A stretch of 64,000 nt of DNA from Zoroaster sp. YZ-2022. Its lineage: Eukaryota > Echinodermata > Asteroidea > Forcipulatida > Zoroasteridae. Every line of letters starts with the position of its first letter. The first letter of the stretch is position 1. The position numbers were made by a program, and so were the translations under genes. Shown one piece after another: positions 32,912 through 46,229 of this stretch. The DNA lies in assembly GCA_029582265.1 (NCBI GenBank), contig CM055823.1, forward strand, positions 26,524,569-26,588,568, given 5' to 3'. The notes beneath the pieces were generated by a model. The model made no database searches, had not been told where the DNA came from, and saw nothing but the letters and a program-made list of their open reading frames with translations.

Positions 32912-33224
32912 CTCTCCTACTTTAGCTGCACTTCAGTGTCAAGTCGCTACAGAGGTCAAAATCAGTCAACTGCCTGTTTTGACTGCATGTTGACCCAAAT
33001 GTGCACACAGGGGCATTTATGACTGGTTTTTACTGTCATTTTGACCACCCTCAACAATACCAGACAATGCTTCTACCAGTCAAAAACGGTCAACCCATTT
33101 TAACCTGTAAATGTACTTACTGCATGTGCGGTTTGACAGTGTTTGACTTTGTAAGTGCACTACATATACCTTAGCAAGTCAATCAACATTTTGACTGATT
33201 TTGACCCTTGCGGTCATAGAAGGG
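32912..33224. mobile_element. Complete TTAA element, GTCAAAA family
   Basis: TTAA at 32908-32911 and 33225-33228. CTCTCCTACTTTAGCTG to GGTCATAGAAGGG. A 313-bp reference copy. Confidence 0.88.
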
Positions 33225-33534
33225 TTAATAGATCACGGCTGTGATCCATTTTGCACATACAAATCTGAATGCATTTCACTATTTTCTGATTTTTACAAAT
33301 CAAAATAAACAGAAACTTTCAGATGATGTTTTCTATACATACATCTTTCATTCTTATAAAGTATGGAATCACAGACATTTTACCAATGATGCACAATTCC
33401 TTCCCCCTTGAGGCATTTCACAATCAGCCCAGCTGAATGTGATACAATGCACCAACAGAAAAGTGTGCGGGCTCCTCGCTGCATCAAGATCCACCAGCTA
33501 GAACAATAGTTCTTTTGTTCTCTGCACGCTGAGG

Positions 33535-33578
33535 GCAACAAGATGCAACAACTCGTTACTTTTGTTGCATCTTGTTGC
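33535..33578. repeat. Perfect 17-bp hairpin
   Basis: GCAACAAGATGCAACAA and TTGTTGCATCTTGTTGC, 10-nt loop. The right arm plus ATTGAGCATGG recurs near 34027-34050. Confidence 0.9.
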
Positions 33579-33711
33579 ATTGAGCATGGATCATGGATTG
33601 GGTCTACTGCAGAGACTCACAAGTATTCACAATTGTCCGAGTCATTGAGAGTCATTATATGGATCACTTTACCTACACAAGCAGCAACAGTAAAGACTTT
33701 TAATGTATACG

Positions 33712-33970
33712 ACTCAAAAACAATTTAGGGAACACCGGATTTTTAACATCAAATAGGTTTGAAATGTTCCATGAACCGGGATTTTCATTTGCAACCCCCT
33801 CTCTCTTTCAGTAGTCATGTCATGAAATGTGTAATCACTACATGCATCCTTTATCATCTGTTTCATTGTGCAGTTGTTTCTCATCAATTCTGTGAAACAT
33901 TGTGTTTATCTGAAATAAATGATCTTGCTTTAACTGAGATTATTCCGGTGTTCCCTAAATTGTTTTGAGT
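33712..33970. mobile_element. MITE with AATTTAGGGAACACCGGA ends
   Basis: ACTCAAAAACAATTTAGGG (33712) and its inverse CCCTAAATTGTTTTGAGT (ending 33970); 259 bp with TA-containing flanks. Probable Tc1/mariner-like. Confidence 0.78.
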
Positions 33971-34104
33971 AGTATATTTGAGGACAGCTATAGACATTTC
34001 TTAGGCCAAAAATAAAAAGTCACTTTGCATCTTGTTGCATTGAGCATGGTTGGGGTTTTAAAGAACATTGAATTTCAAATCAAGCAAAATTGCGATCAGT
34101 CTTC

Positions 34105-35202
34105 TCAACAAACTATCACAATCTCGTTTTCATCCTTGTGTTTCCGTTGTCGGTGTGCTTCCATGTTGGACTTTCTCGTGAAAGTCCTCTTGCAGACACT
34201 GCACTCAAACGGCCACTCGTCAGTGTGGGTCACCCTGTGTCGCGTCAGGTGACTACTCCATGTGAACGCCCGTTCGCAGAAGTCGCACTCGTACTTCTTT
34301 TCTTTGGTGTGAACCAACTGATGTATCTTGAGGTCGTCCTTGTGCGCGAACGCCTTCTCGCACAAGTCACACTTGAGTGGTTTGACGTCACAGTGCATCC
34401 TGCGGTAGTGCACATCCATGCTGTTTTTCCAGTGGAAGGTCTTGCTGCAACCTCTGCACTTGTAGGCTTTCTCCAAGGAGTGTATTCTCATATGGGATGC
34501 CAGACTGTCGGGACGTAGAAACCCCTTGTGGCACATATCGCAGACGTACGCCTTGTTCTGGTAGTGAATCTTGGTGTGGTTGTTCAAGCAGCTCCTCCGC
34601 ACAAATTTCTGCTTGCAAAGGTCGCAGGAATAGGGTTTCTCCTTGGTATGTGTTCGTTCGTGTAGTTTGAGCCCACAGCTCCAGGTAAACGCTCTATCAC
34701 AAATCAAACACACATACGGTTTCAAGTTTGAGTGCGTACGCATGTGGCTCTTCAGGCAGTCATCCCGGGAGAACGTCTTGCTGCAGACATTGCAAACGAA
34801 CGGCCTCTTGTCCGTGTGATTCGCCTTGTAATGCTTCTTCAAGCTTACACGCTGCATGTAGACCTTGTCGCACAGGTCACACGGGTACTTCATCTCGCGG
34901 GTGTGGGTGTTCCGGTGGAGTTTGACGGAACCCTTGTGTGCAAAGGCCTTATTGCAGATGTCGCAGAAGAACGGCTTCTCCTTGGTGTGAACTCTGTGGT
35001 GTTCCTCCAGACTGTACTTCCGAGTGAAGCGCCTGAAGCACACAAGACAGCCGAACGGTTTTATGTCGCAGTGAATGCTGGACTCCTTGTGTCTCTCAAG
35101 ACCGCTGTTCCAACGGAAAGATCTCGGGCACAGATCACAGGTGAAAAATTTACCCTCTCTGGGATCGGATTTAGGGCTTTTCTTCTTGGCCATTCTTCTC
35201 AT
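34105..35202 (-). CDS. C2H2 zinc-finger protein, 12 fingers
   Basis: A single uninterrupted frame of 365 residues, almost entirely C2H2 fingers joined by TGEKP-like linkers (HTKEKPF, HTDKRPF, HTKEKKY, HTDEWPF). Twelve C-X2-C...H-X3-5-H modules can be counted from FTCDLCPRSF (about residue 20) to FECSVCKRTF (about residue 330); finger 1 has the unusual HKESSIH spacing. Such proteins bind DNA in the nucleus, often as transcription factors; the target cannot be read from sequence. The start is supported by an in-frame TAG six codons upstream of the first Met; a second Met is at residue 4. No KRAB, BTB, SCAN or ZAD domain is visible, and upstream exons cannot be excluded. The basic lead MRRMAKKKSPKS may be a nuclear signal. 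Orthology is not assignable by eye. The long plus-strand frames over it are shadows. Confidence 0.9.
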   Translation of the reverse strand: MRRMAKKKSPKSDPREGKFFTCDLCPRSFRWNSGLERHKESSIHCDIKPFGCLVCFRRFTRKYSLEEHHRVHTKEKPFFCDICNKAFAHKGSVKLHRNTHTREMKYPCDLCDKVYMQRVSLKKHYKANHTDKRPFVCNVCSKTFSRDDCLKSHMRTHSNLKPYVCLICDRAFTWSCGLKLHERTHTKEKPYSCDLCKQKFVRRSCLNNHTKIHYQNKAYVCDMCHKGFLRPDSLASHMRIHSLEKAYKCRGCSKTFHWKNSMDVHYRRMHCDVKPLKCDLCEKAFAHKDDLKIHQLVHTKEKKYECDFCERAFTWSSHLTRHRVTHTDEWPFECSVCKRTFTRKSNMEAHRQRKHKDENEIVIVC

Positions 35203-35689
35203 GGAATCGGTATTTTTCTAACAAGTTCCTGATATTGTTTGGCACCTTGTACAGCACAGCCTGCTGTTATGCCACACCAATGCAGTTCGGTACAACCATA
35301 TAATACAATTCCTTCATTCAATGCCAGTGGTGCATATATAAATAACCTATTGTCACCAAATAGCAAGCCATAATGGAGGGAGAGCCAAGGACATCTTCCA
35401 TAACAAACTGCACAGTTATTAAAAAACTGCAATGTTAATATCTACCGGGCTAACAATGCACAGCTTCCCCGTATCTATGAAAGAAATCTCCATGGCAACT
35501 GCCTGTCCTCCAAGGCAACTGTCTGTCTTCAATGCGGACATTGTACACACCAAGTTTGCCTCAAAATTGTGCTCCCTCATCATCTCAATTATAATTGCTC
35601 TGAAGCATTGTTGCGTAAACAATATTTACAGTGACTGGTTTTGATCATGGAGCAATGCACTGTAATGCACCCAGCTCGTCATTAATTAG

Positions 35690-35941
35690 CAGGGGTTGAA
35701 ATTAACTTGAATTTTATGGCAGCCCACAGGACTAGTTATGTCAAAATTTTACTAGTCCTTCATAATTTTAGTAGTCCTGAAAAAGGTGAAAATGTGGAAT
35801 CCGTATTTTGTACTTGCATACAAGTATAGTTGAATTTTTGTTTCACTAGCCCATTGGACTATACCCAAACCCCAGCAGCTACATGTAGCAGTTCCGCTGC
35901 TAAAACCACTAGCCGCGGACTAGTGTTAATTTCGACCTCTG
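35690..35941. mobile_element. CAGGGGTTGAAATTAAC element, short copy
   Basis: CAGGGGTTGAAATTAAC to GTTAATTTCGACCTCTG; 252 bp. It has one unit of the sequence that is repeated about 25 times in 12888-14272, and it lacks the hAT-like insertion found at 10789. Confidence 0.85.
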
Positions 35942-35944
35942 ATT

Positions 35945-37479
<1,535 letters not shown>

Positions 37480-37480
<1 letters not shown>

Positions 37481-38325
37481 GGTAATGTTGGCAAAAATGT
37501 TTCTATGAGTATGCTTACTCTCTTTGAATCAAGATATACATTGATGGGAAGGTACAACATTGGTAATGTTGGCCAAACTGCTTCTATGAGTATGCTTATG
37601 ATATACATTGAAGGGAAGGTACAACATTGGTAATGTTGGCCAAACTGCTTCTATGAGTGTGCTTACTCTCTTTGAATCAAGATATACATTGAAGGGAAGG
37701 TACAACATTGGTAATGTTGGCAAAACTGCTTCTATGAGTATGCTTACTCTCTTTGAATCAAGATATACATTGAAGGGAAGGTACAACATTGGTAATGTTG
37801 GCCAAACTGCTTCTACGAGTATGCTTACTCTCTTTGAATCAAGATATACATTGAAGGGAAGATACAACATTGGTAATGTTGGCCAAACTGCTTCTACGAG
37901 TATGCTTACTCTCTTTGAATCAAGATATACATTGAAGGGAAGATACAACATTGGTAATGTTGACAAAACTGCTTCTATGAGTATGCTTACTCTCTTTGAA
38001 TCAAGATATACATTGAAGGTAATGTTGGCAAAAAAATTTCTATGAGTATGCTTACTCTCTTTGAATCAAGATATACATCAAAGGGAAGATACAACATTGG
38101 TCATGTTGGCAAAACTGCTTCTATGAGTATGCTTACTCTCTTTGAATCAAGATGTACATCAAAGGGAAGATACAACATTGGTCATGTTGGCAAAACTGCT
38201 TCTATGAGTATGCTTACTCTCTTTGAATCAAGATATACATTGAAGGGAAGGTACAACATTGGTAATGTTGGCCAAACTGCTTCTATGAGTATGCTTACTC
38301 TCTTTGAATCAAGATATTTATTAAA
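37480..38325. repeat. 81-bp tandem array, about 10 units
   Basis: The unit has ACAACATTGGTAATGTTGGC, AAACTGCTTCTATGAG and TATGCTTACTCTCTTTGAAT. GCTTAC recurs at 37661, 37742, 37823, 37904. A period of 27 codons keeps frames open on both strands. A partial unit with a deletion lies at about 37560-37600. Confidence 0.95.
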
Positions 38326-38329
38326 CAAC

Positions 38330-38880
38330 CACTCTGTGAACTTGTCATCTTATTACATTGTGTTGTAAACGAGAAAATAGTGAAAATTCATTAGAAATTT
38401 TGTAGATTTCTTCATGTAATTTAGGAAAGAGATAGAATACTGGGGCTGTCATTTTTAAAATTTTGTTTCAAGAAAGAGCAATTAGCTAGGCGCAATTAAT
38501 TTTACTAAATAATTAGCAGGGCTAATTAAATTTTGAATATAAAAAGAATTGATAACACATTGAACCCTATTTCTACAGTGCATATTGGGCCTAAATATTT
38601 TAAGGATGTGGTACATCTCTGGATTCAGTGTTATTGTGACAAACTATATATCATCATAAAGAGTATGAATTGGACAATCATAAACAAAATTGAAATCGAC
38701 ATAAAACTAATTTATTATGCAAATGAGGTATTGAATATTCACCAAAACAAATAATATTATCTAATAAAATTTAATAAAATTAAACAAATCATACCATTTT
38801 GGGTGAAAAAAATCCCTAGTTGGTGCAAACAATTGTTTTTATCACTCAATTATGTTTGTCTGGTATCTATACTACAAGAA
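38330..38880. other. AT-rich, nothing recognised
   Basis: No gene, repeat array or element end supported. Confidence 0.5.
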
Positions 38881-38882
38881 TA

Positions 38883-39262
38883 CTGTAAAACTGGTAATTT
38901 TCGCGCGAGTAATTTTTCGCGCTTAGCCACCTTACCGACACATTCGCGGGTTGTTGCTTTCGCGCACGGTAAATATTTGACTTGTAGTATAATGCACATG
39001 ATGTGGTTGACACGTATTTACCACTTCAAAAGGTGACCTAATTATAGTGCCGAAGTCGTGCACCGGCGCTATGCACAATGCTTATATACATATAGGTACG
39101 TCTTCATTACGGGGCCGGGGTTAGAGGTAAACAAAGAAAATATTAGTAACTTACCAATCCACCTGGCGGGTAATAAATTCGCATGTTTTTAAATTCGCGC
39201 TGTCTAATCGTTCCGCGAAAAGCGCGAAAATAAATGTTGCGCGAAAATTACCAGTTTTACAG
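38883..39262. mobile_element. TA-flanked MITE with CG-rich ends (TTTTCGCGC)
   Basis: CTGTAAAACTGGTAATTTTC and its exact inverse at the right end, extended by GCGC. TA at 38881-38882 and 39263-39264. 380 bp, no frame. Tc1/mariner-like. Confidence 0.88.
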
Positions 39263-39618
39263 TATAAAAAAAATTAGAAAAAAAAGGTTTGTTTATTATT
39301 TTTACACTAATTAAACATGAATATATGTATTATAGTGAATCATTGGGCATTAATACTGTGTTTATGACTAAACAACAATGCATCATTTTCTGTACTTTCA
39401 TGTTACAAAATAGTAAATACAAGACAAAATGTGCCTTGTAGACAATGCATAGACTAAAATTAACAAATTAGTATGCAAATGAATCATAATAATTAACAAA
39501 TATGCTAATGAGATGACTCGATTTACATATTCATCATCACGAGGTCAAAGTTGAACTATTCTGCTTTTATCAAGCAAATTACATGAGAAAAATCATGATT
39601 TGTTTTACAAAAAAATTA

Positions 39619-42600
39619 TTAAACAAACATTTTTATTAATTCAGAGTCTTTGTGGACTTCATTCATGCAGTCTCTCTTCTGTGTGAAACAAAAATGATGA
39701 CCACAAACTTCACACAAAGTCTGAACTTTGTTGACTTTTTTGTGGTTCTTATAGCAGAATGCACAGTTGCCTCTTTTGGTGGTCCAAACAATGCTGTAGG
39801 GATGGCTGTTGATGGGGAAGTGACTAGGCTGGTCTTGTTGAGGAGTCTCTTCTTCTTGCTCTGGTTCTGAATTTGGATGAGCTAATTCTGCAAGCTGTTC
39901 AACAAGCTCCTCTCGGAACTCGAGTTGACCATATCGGGCGTTGCGTTTCAAATCTCTGTTCTGGGGATTTTTTTCTCGCCATTCTTGGAAGAGAATATAG
40001 CTATTCACAATAGCCAGATCAATTACATGAAAGAAAAGGGTAACCCACCATCTGTTTACTTTCTTTAGCACCTTATATTTTGCAATGAACTGGTCAGACA
40101 AATCTACACCCCCCATGTGTTCGTTATAATCAGCTATGACTTCTGGCCGGCTGATGGTAATTTCACTCCATTTTCTGTCCTTGCTTTTTTCTTTGCGCTT
40201 GACCGTGTCCCATCTGTCTGCCCTATGTATTGATGACATCATGGTCACTACCTTCTTGTCATTCCACTGAAGATAGAGAATGCCATCAATATCCCTGTAC
40301 CATCGCACCTCTCCTCTGGCTGACTTTTTAAATTGTTTCAGTCCTCGTTTCAGTGGCTTTGGGAATTCTTTGTGATTTATCGCCGCCGTCCCACACGCAA
40401 AGGTCTTTTCCTTCAGCAAATCTTTCAGTAGTGTTGGGCTGCTGTAGTAATTGTCAAAGAAAACTTTATATCTTTGGTTTGTGAGAGTTTCACAGAGGGT
40501 CATGACAACATCATACCCAAGTCCATGACTTGAATGATCCTTTTCAGCACCGATGTATACATCAAAATCGTATGTATATGCGGTTTTCGAGTCCGCCAAT
40601 ACCCAGAGCTTATAACCCCACTTTCTGGGCTTGTCTTTCATGTATTGACGTAGACCTGAATGTCCTTTTGAAGCCACCATTCTTTCGTCAATGCTGATTT
40701 GCTGATATGGCTGGAATAATGATCTGCAAACTTCCTTCATGTGGTCCAGCAGGTGCTTCACCTTCTTCAAGCGACCATGTTCCTCATCTTCGTTATGTGG
40801 ATCAACGACATGAAGAGTTGCAAGAATTAACTGAAAGCGGCGTCTTGACATCAGACTCTGGCCATGGCAAACTTAGTAATGGAGAAGAACGCCGGTATCG
40901 ATCAGCAGTTGGTAACTGATATATACCCATCTATATCAGCATCCCAATGAATGCATACAGCTGTTCAACTTTGACCTCTTGCCATGAACCATCCCGTGAA
41001 CCGTAAGACGGCGTAGATTCTACCTTCATCCAGCCATAAACATTGGTGAACTCACAGATCTTGGTCATCAGATCCATGGAGAAGAACATCAAGAAGATAT
41101 CTATTGCCCTGGTGATGGCTCTGTTTGCTCTACGAGTAAGTGCTGCAAACCGAAGGCCAGGGGAGCGGCTTGGACAGTGCTTCATCCGCCGTGGGTCCGG
41201 TGCTCCGAGGTCTGGGTCTCCAAGGTGGAAGAATTCCATATCTCTGAAAAAAAAATGGAATGACTATTTGAATCATAAACCATCTTTGAAAGCAGACAAC
41301 TAACATTTCACTGACCTTCTTTATATATACATGTAAATACAAGTACATTTACACAATCAGTAAAATACAATGATACGCAGAATTCATGTGCTATTACCAA
41401 ATTGTATCGTCAATGAAATCAACATATTTAAAATTTTATTGACACTTTATAAATGCATGTTAATTTCATAAAATACTTACATATCATGCACTGGCACTTC
41501 CTTGGTTGTTTTACAAGGTTTCTTCTTTCCTCCCAAGGCAGATTTGACTCCAGTAGAGCGGCTTTTAGGTAGTTTTTGTTGTCGTTTACAACTGGCTCTC
41601 ACTTGACCTCGCGACCTTGGGAAAATATTATAAAACATATTAATTTAATTTAAAATATACGCATACAAAATGTTGTCATTATTTTGTCCAAATCTTTTAC
41701 AAGTTTAGGAACATTACAGGACATTTATAGAAGGTATCTGACATTGAAAGGTAACTTTTTGGGTGAAAATTAAACACAAATGTAACATACTAACTACTTC
41801 CGGTTTGAGGTCAACCAAATGTCAAACCGGAAGTAGTTACAGGGCTGATATCATGCATATACTAAATTATTTCAACATTTTAAATCAAAAAATTGTACTA
41901 CTTTTACCTGTCGAAATCTTACATGTAATAGCTCATTGGAAAGCTTATAGTTTCAGCTATCCAACAATGTACATAAAATAGCAATCGGAAGTACGTGCGA
42001 AAGCCTAGGTTTTTATTAATGAACCACTCTTGTCCCGCCCAGCCTTTCGCGAAGTGTTCCGAGATCGGGCGCATTCAACCCGTAAAATTTGCCGCACTCT
42101 TCTGAGGGCATCCACTTCGGAGCTGTCTCCACGCCCGAGTACTGTGTGATTGACATGAAAACGGGTTTCCCTATTGAGTCAAAGGGCTCCTTTACATACC
42201 CATGCTTGCTCGATATCCACAGCTACTCTACAACCGAAGTTACGAAGAGATAAAAAGTAAACACCGTTTTTTCGAGGTGAAATCTTCAAGTTGAAAGGTA
42301 AGAGCGGTGTCTGAATTAATTTTACATCTCTTTTCTATCATATGTGAAAGTTTTGAGCCGTAATTTTGCTTAGTTTTGAACGGAGAGTGTATTTTTTACA
42401 CCCTTTCAAAAGCTCTTATGAGGGAAACGAGCACGAATGCTGTGCGTGTGTATTACGGTGTGTGTAGGCTGATTCAACGGTTTTGTTGCCAGGGATGTAC
42501 ACAGTGTATGGACAGTCGCGCTTCATCGAATGCTGTATACTTTATTAAATAAAACAGGATTCCTCAAAAACTACTCGTCCGATTTTCTTGATTTAAAAAC

Positions 42601-43014
42601 CATTGTGTTTCTTTCATCAAGACCTTTAATTTGATATAAATATTGAGCATATTGGTTTAGGAATAATTTTTCACCTGAAAACCCTAATAATATTAATAAT
42701 AATTACACAGGTTTTTTCTTAAATCAAACTTTTTAAATGTGCACAAGAGATAATAACTGCTTATAAAATCACTCTATTATAAACAAATAAGATATATAAA
42801 AGTAAGAAAAACTCACCGTTTTCTACCAGTACCAGTGCTTGTTGAGGGTTCATCTCAGGCTCCCAGTCGGAGTCTTCTAAGACTAAGTCACTAACTTCAA
42901 CTTCCATGTCTTCAACATAATTTTCATCATCACTACTACTACTAGAGTACTAAAACTGACATCAGATTGTTCTAGAAGTTCTCTAGTTTCACCAGATCTT
43001 TTTCTTTTAGCCAT
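39619..43014 (-). pseudogene. piggyBac-type transposase, three exons, disabled
   Basis: Exon 1 (43014-42817) reads MAKRKRSGETRELLEQ, then after a frameshift (about 42945) the acidic SSSSDDENYVEDMEVEV. Exon 2 (41607-41481) is basic. Exon 3 (41243-39619) carries the DDE domain. Splice joins preserve phase (VENG-QVRAS; HD-I-DMEFF). Exon 3 has a TAG at 40931-40933 (AFIGMLI*MGIYQLP) and a frameshift between about 40895 and 40852, before MSRRRFQLILATLH. The last 410 codons are open: Asp in QISIDERM (residue 55), FFDNYYSS (133) and GGVDLSDQ (250) fit the catalytic triad, and the C-terminal CAFCYKNHK, CEVCGHHFC, C-X4-H cluster is the family's zinc-binding end. Overall about 600 codons, a normal length. 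piggyBac enzymes cut and paste at TTAA. No terminal repeats were found. It resembles PGBD4-like proteins. Confidence 0.9.
41791..41839. repeat. Perfect 18-bp hairpin in the transposase intron 2 region
   Basis: TAACTACTTCCGGTTTGA and TCAAACCGGAAGTAGTTA with a 13-nt loop. It lies between exons 1 and 2 of the piggyBac relic. Confidence 0.92.
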
Positions 43015-43341
43015 TGTAGGCAGGGAAAGCCAAAATAAATGTACTCAAAATTATGTGTAAACTGTAAGACAATGGCGACCGTATCTCAATACAATGGGCA
43101 ACACAGCATTACATTTCTATTCACACGTACACTGCATGATTTCTCTAATCCGATATCCATGTGTTTACGTTTGCAAACCACATCAACAACCTTTGGCCTC
43201 TAAATCCTTATATGGCTTTAGTAGACCTCTCCATTCACTAAAATAGGGGTGGTAAGGTCTATCTCATGCAGGATGAGTCATAAAAGAGGATTGAAAGTTC
43301 AGTCACCTCTTGCATGGAACAAATTTGTTCAGGCGCTGTAG

Positions 43342-43505
43342 AAATTTCATTTCATTTCATTTCATTTATTATTTCACAGGGCAGAAACAATCACAAATAC
43401 AATGGCAAAAAAACAATTAGAGAAAAAAATTAAATACATATACATGATGAAAATAAGGTAAACATGACAAAATGTTGACAGCACCCCTGTAGGATTACCA
43501 AAATG
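43342..43505 (-). mobile_element. LINE/SINE 3' end with (ATTTC)n tail, minus strand
   Basis: ATTTCATTTCATTTC at the left, CACCCCTGTAGGATTACCA at the right: the inverse of 8313-8462. Confidence 0.72.
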
Positions 43506-43734
43506 CGAACCAAATCACAATCTAGTGGCTCTCCATAATGCTGCCAAACATAATCAAACAATATAAAATATAATATAATATAAAAAGCCAAAATAGAAAT
43601 AGAAATAGGGTTTGGAACCAATTCCACCAGAATGTCTTGCCCTAATTTAGCGGCGCTAATAATGGGGAGGGTGGTTATCTGGGTTTCTAATAAAAAGTTT
43701 TAAAAAATAATAATTTTTCAAATTGGTAATAAAG

Positions 43735-44066
43735 GAGTGCGGCTAGTATAAGCCAGGCACTTCGTGTCTGACGTCACTGTGTTTGATCTGGTATTGCGCG
43801 GCGCCCAGTTGAGAACCCATTTGCAAACATATTATAAACAATATGCACACGTGTGCGTGCTTATATCGAGTCGCAGTGTTTGCAGTATTTCACTCATAAT
43901 TGTAAACAGGTAGGTATAAAACATCAGTTTGCAACAAAAAATGCCTGTTTATTGTTTACAAAATGATGTCATTTTTTGACGAATTGAGAATTCGTAAATG
44001 GGCCTCATGTGATGAGCCTGCACTTGGTGACGTCATACACGAAATGCCTGGCCTATAGCCGCACTC
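43735..44066. mobile_element. MITE with 9-bp target duplication (Mutator-like)
   Basis: GAGTGCGGCTAGTATAAGCC to CCTATAGCCGCACTC. GTAATAAAG on both sides (43726-43734, 44067-44075). Inverted ends of about 50 bp include TTCGTGT and TGACGTCAC. 332 bp. Confidence 0.85.
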
Positions 44067-44075
44067 GTAATAAAG

Positions 44076-44987
44076 GGGCAGTTTTAATTGGACTGATGGG
44101 GCGCCCGCAACAAGCGAATTTCCTTTCTCACCACGCGGTGGCGCTATTACATCTTTGCGTGAATGGTCTTTTTGCAATTATGACATGATCAGCGTGACCT
44201 GCCCGCCCGCCACATCAGCTGCTGACGGTAGTCTGTACTGTGTGGACAAAAATAGCTCAAATCACGCCATACAGACCGCACAAAAGACCGTTGAATGAGC
44301 ACTTTCAGAACAACAAATATCAGACGTGATCGGCTACTTAATCAACAAAGCTATCAAGTTTATCTTTCCTGGTATTATCCGGTACACAAGATACAAAACA
44401 GTTAGGTCATTCGGCGATTTTGAAGTTTCCCGATTTGCCGATTTGCCCATAGTCGCAATTACAAGAAAGTTTTCGAGTTAATATTGAGTCAAATGACGAC
44501 GTTTGCTGTCTGCTGCTAGCTGCTGAAGTTCAGTGCAGTCTGAATAATAGATAGACGACACTCGGCAAGTCAAGTTGTGCAGTATGTAGCCTGGGCACTG
44601 TTTTTTGGCCAGCCCAGAACTTGGTAAATATTATGTTGATTGATGTCATGTTCATGTGTTTATCTTTTCTGACAGTTTTTTTTCCATGATCAGGGACAGG
44701 GTTATTGAGAATGCTTGCTTCATGTAACAGTTAAATTATGCTGCATGCATGTGTACATAATCATATTCTAAATGTCATATAGGCCTATGTGGTGGACAAA
44801 ACAGAGCGAATGACTCGAGGATTTCGTAAAAAAATCTTGTCTAGCTAAACATTTTTGTCAGAAATATTTGTGTATGTTAATTTGTTATGCTAATTTTGTT
44901 TTTTGAATAGGCCTAGGCTATCAAATAATAAAAAGTTCAACAACAATTCATTTTACTAGCGAAATTAATCAGGGAATAACTGTTTGT
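44076..44987. other. Nothing recognised
   Basis: No supported gene or element boundary. Ordinary-looking non-repetitive sequence. Confidence 0.45.
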
Positions 44988-45178
44988 CATAAGGCTTATC
45001 GCAAATAGCAGCTGCAAGGAATTGTGGGATGTCTGTGGGCGCAACAGCGCCACTGCGTGCCGCGCGGACAAACAAAATATTATTGACGCCACAAAAGCTG
45101 CGCCAAACAGATGCCACAAATTGTATCCCTGTATGCTTTGCGGCAGTTGCTTCAGCGCTATTTGCGATAAACCTTATG
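44988..45178. mobile_element. Small MITE, CATAAGG(C/T)TTATCGC ends
   Basis: CATAAGGCTTATCGCAAAT at the left and ATTTGCGATAAACCTTATG at the right, about 22-bp ends, 191 bp. No clear target duplication. Confidence 0.7.
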
Positions 45179-45544
45179 CTGTCTTTACCGCAGGTTGACA
45201 ACCGGTTTTTGGCTGGGTCCTTATTGCTCGTAACCACGCAGAAAACCGGTTATTAACCTGTGGTAAAAACCAAATGTCAAACTCAAACTGTTATTCCCAT
45301 TCGTAAATGCCTGTATTGATTTCGTGGAAAGAATACAGAATACAACTGCCATGTTTTCTATCCAAATATCACAAATATCACAGATTTTCATTTAAAAGAT
45401 TATAGAGGACACATTTAAGGAGAGGAAAGTGTTGTCAAGTGAGGATTGGAAATGATATTTCGGGAGATTTTGAGCAATGAATGTATGCACATCCAGTGAT
45501 GTGTTGGCCATTTTGTCATCTGCTAAAAACACATGCATCAGGAG

Positions 45545-45686
45545 ATCAACTCGACAGTAATTTAGTTTACTTTTTTTGTAATCCTACAGGGGTGTTACCT
45601 TTGTTTCTGTTTCTGTTAATTTAATGTAAATTTGTGTTTATTTGTTTTTCTACCTGCGAAATCAATAAATGAAATGAAACAATGAA
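45545..45686 (+). mobile_element. LINE/SINE 3' end with (GAAA)-rich tail
   Basis: Near-identical to 8313-8462: CAACTCGACAGTAATTTAG, AATCCTACAGGGGTGTTA, AATAAATGAAATGAAAC. Confidence 0.75.
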
Positions 45687-45911
45687 ACATGCTTAGAAAT
45701 TGTGTACATGTGACGGTTGGGTTCGACATTCTTTCCGATTTCGTTTTCAAAATGTAAAAAAAAAATGTAATTTTGGTTGAATTAAGCCAAAGAGAAATGG
45801 GCAAATTCCAAAGTACATGATCTTTGTTGCTCTGATCGGTTGAAAAAGCGTAGCGCATCGCATAAAACAGTTGGCGAACAGCTGGCACGCAATGTTCTAG
45901 ACCATCAGTAA

Positions 45912-46229
45912 CCCTCCTACTATAGCTGCACTTTAGTGGGAAGTTGCTGTACAGGTCAAAACCAGTCAACTGCCTGTTTTGACTGTTGACCCAAATGTGC
46001 ACACAAGGGCATTTTTGACTGGTTTTTACTGTAATTTTGACCACCCTGAACAATACCAAACAATGCTTTTACCAGTCAAAAATGGTTGACTCATTTTGAC
46101 CTGTAAATGTACTTACTACACGTAAGGTTTGACATTGTTTGACTTTTAAGTGTACTACATAGATATACATGTACCTTGGCAAGTATATCAACATTTTGAC
46201 TGATTTTGACCCTTGTAGTCGTAGAAGGG
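45912..46229. mobile_element. TTAA element, GTCAAAA family
   Basis: CCCTCCTACTATAGCTGC to GTCGTAGAAGGG. Right flank TTAA (46230-46233); left flank GTAA, one change. 318 bp. Confidence 0.85.

Noticed and set aside
34090..35232. Plus-strand frames of 142 and 166 codons over the zinc-finger gene
   Set aside because: Antisense shadows of the C2H2 coding strand; no domain and no splice context.
37529..38368. Long open frames with a 27-residue repeat on both strands
   Set aside because: The repeat unit is 81 bp, exactly 27 codons, so both strands stay open by construction; the same unit occurs in non-coding fragments at 35945-36443.
39265..43700. Terminal inverted repeats of the piggyBac element
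   Set aside because: I looked for TTAA-flanked inverted ends on both sides of the transposase relic and found no convincing pair; they may be lost or too diverged.
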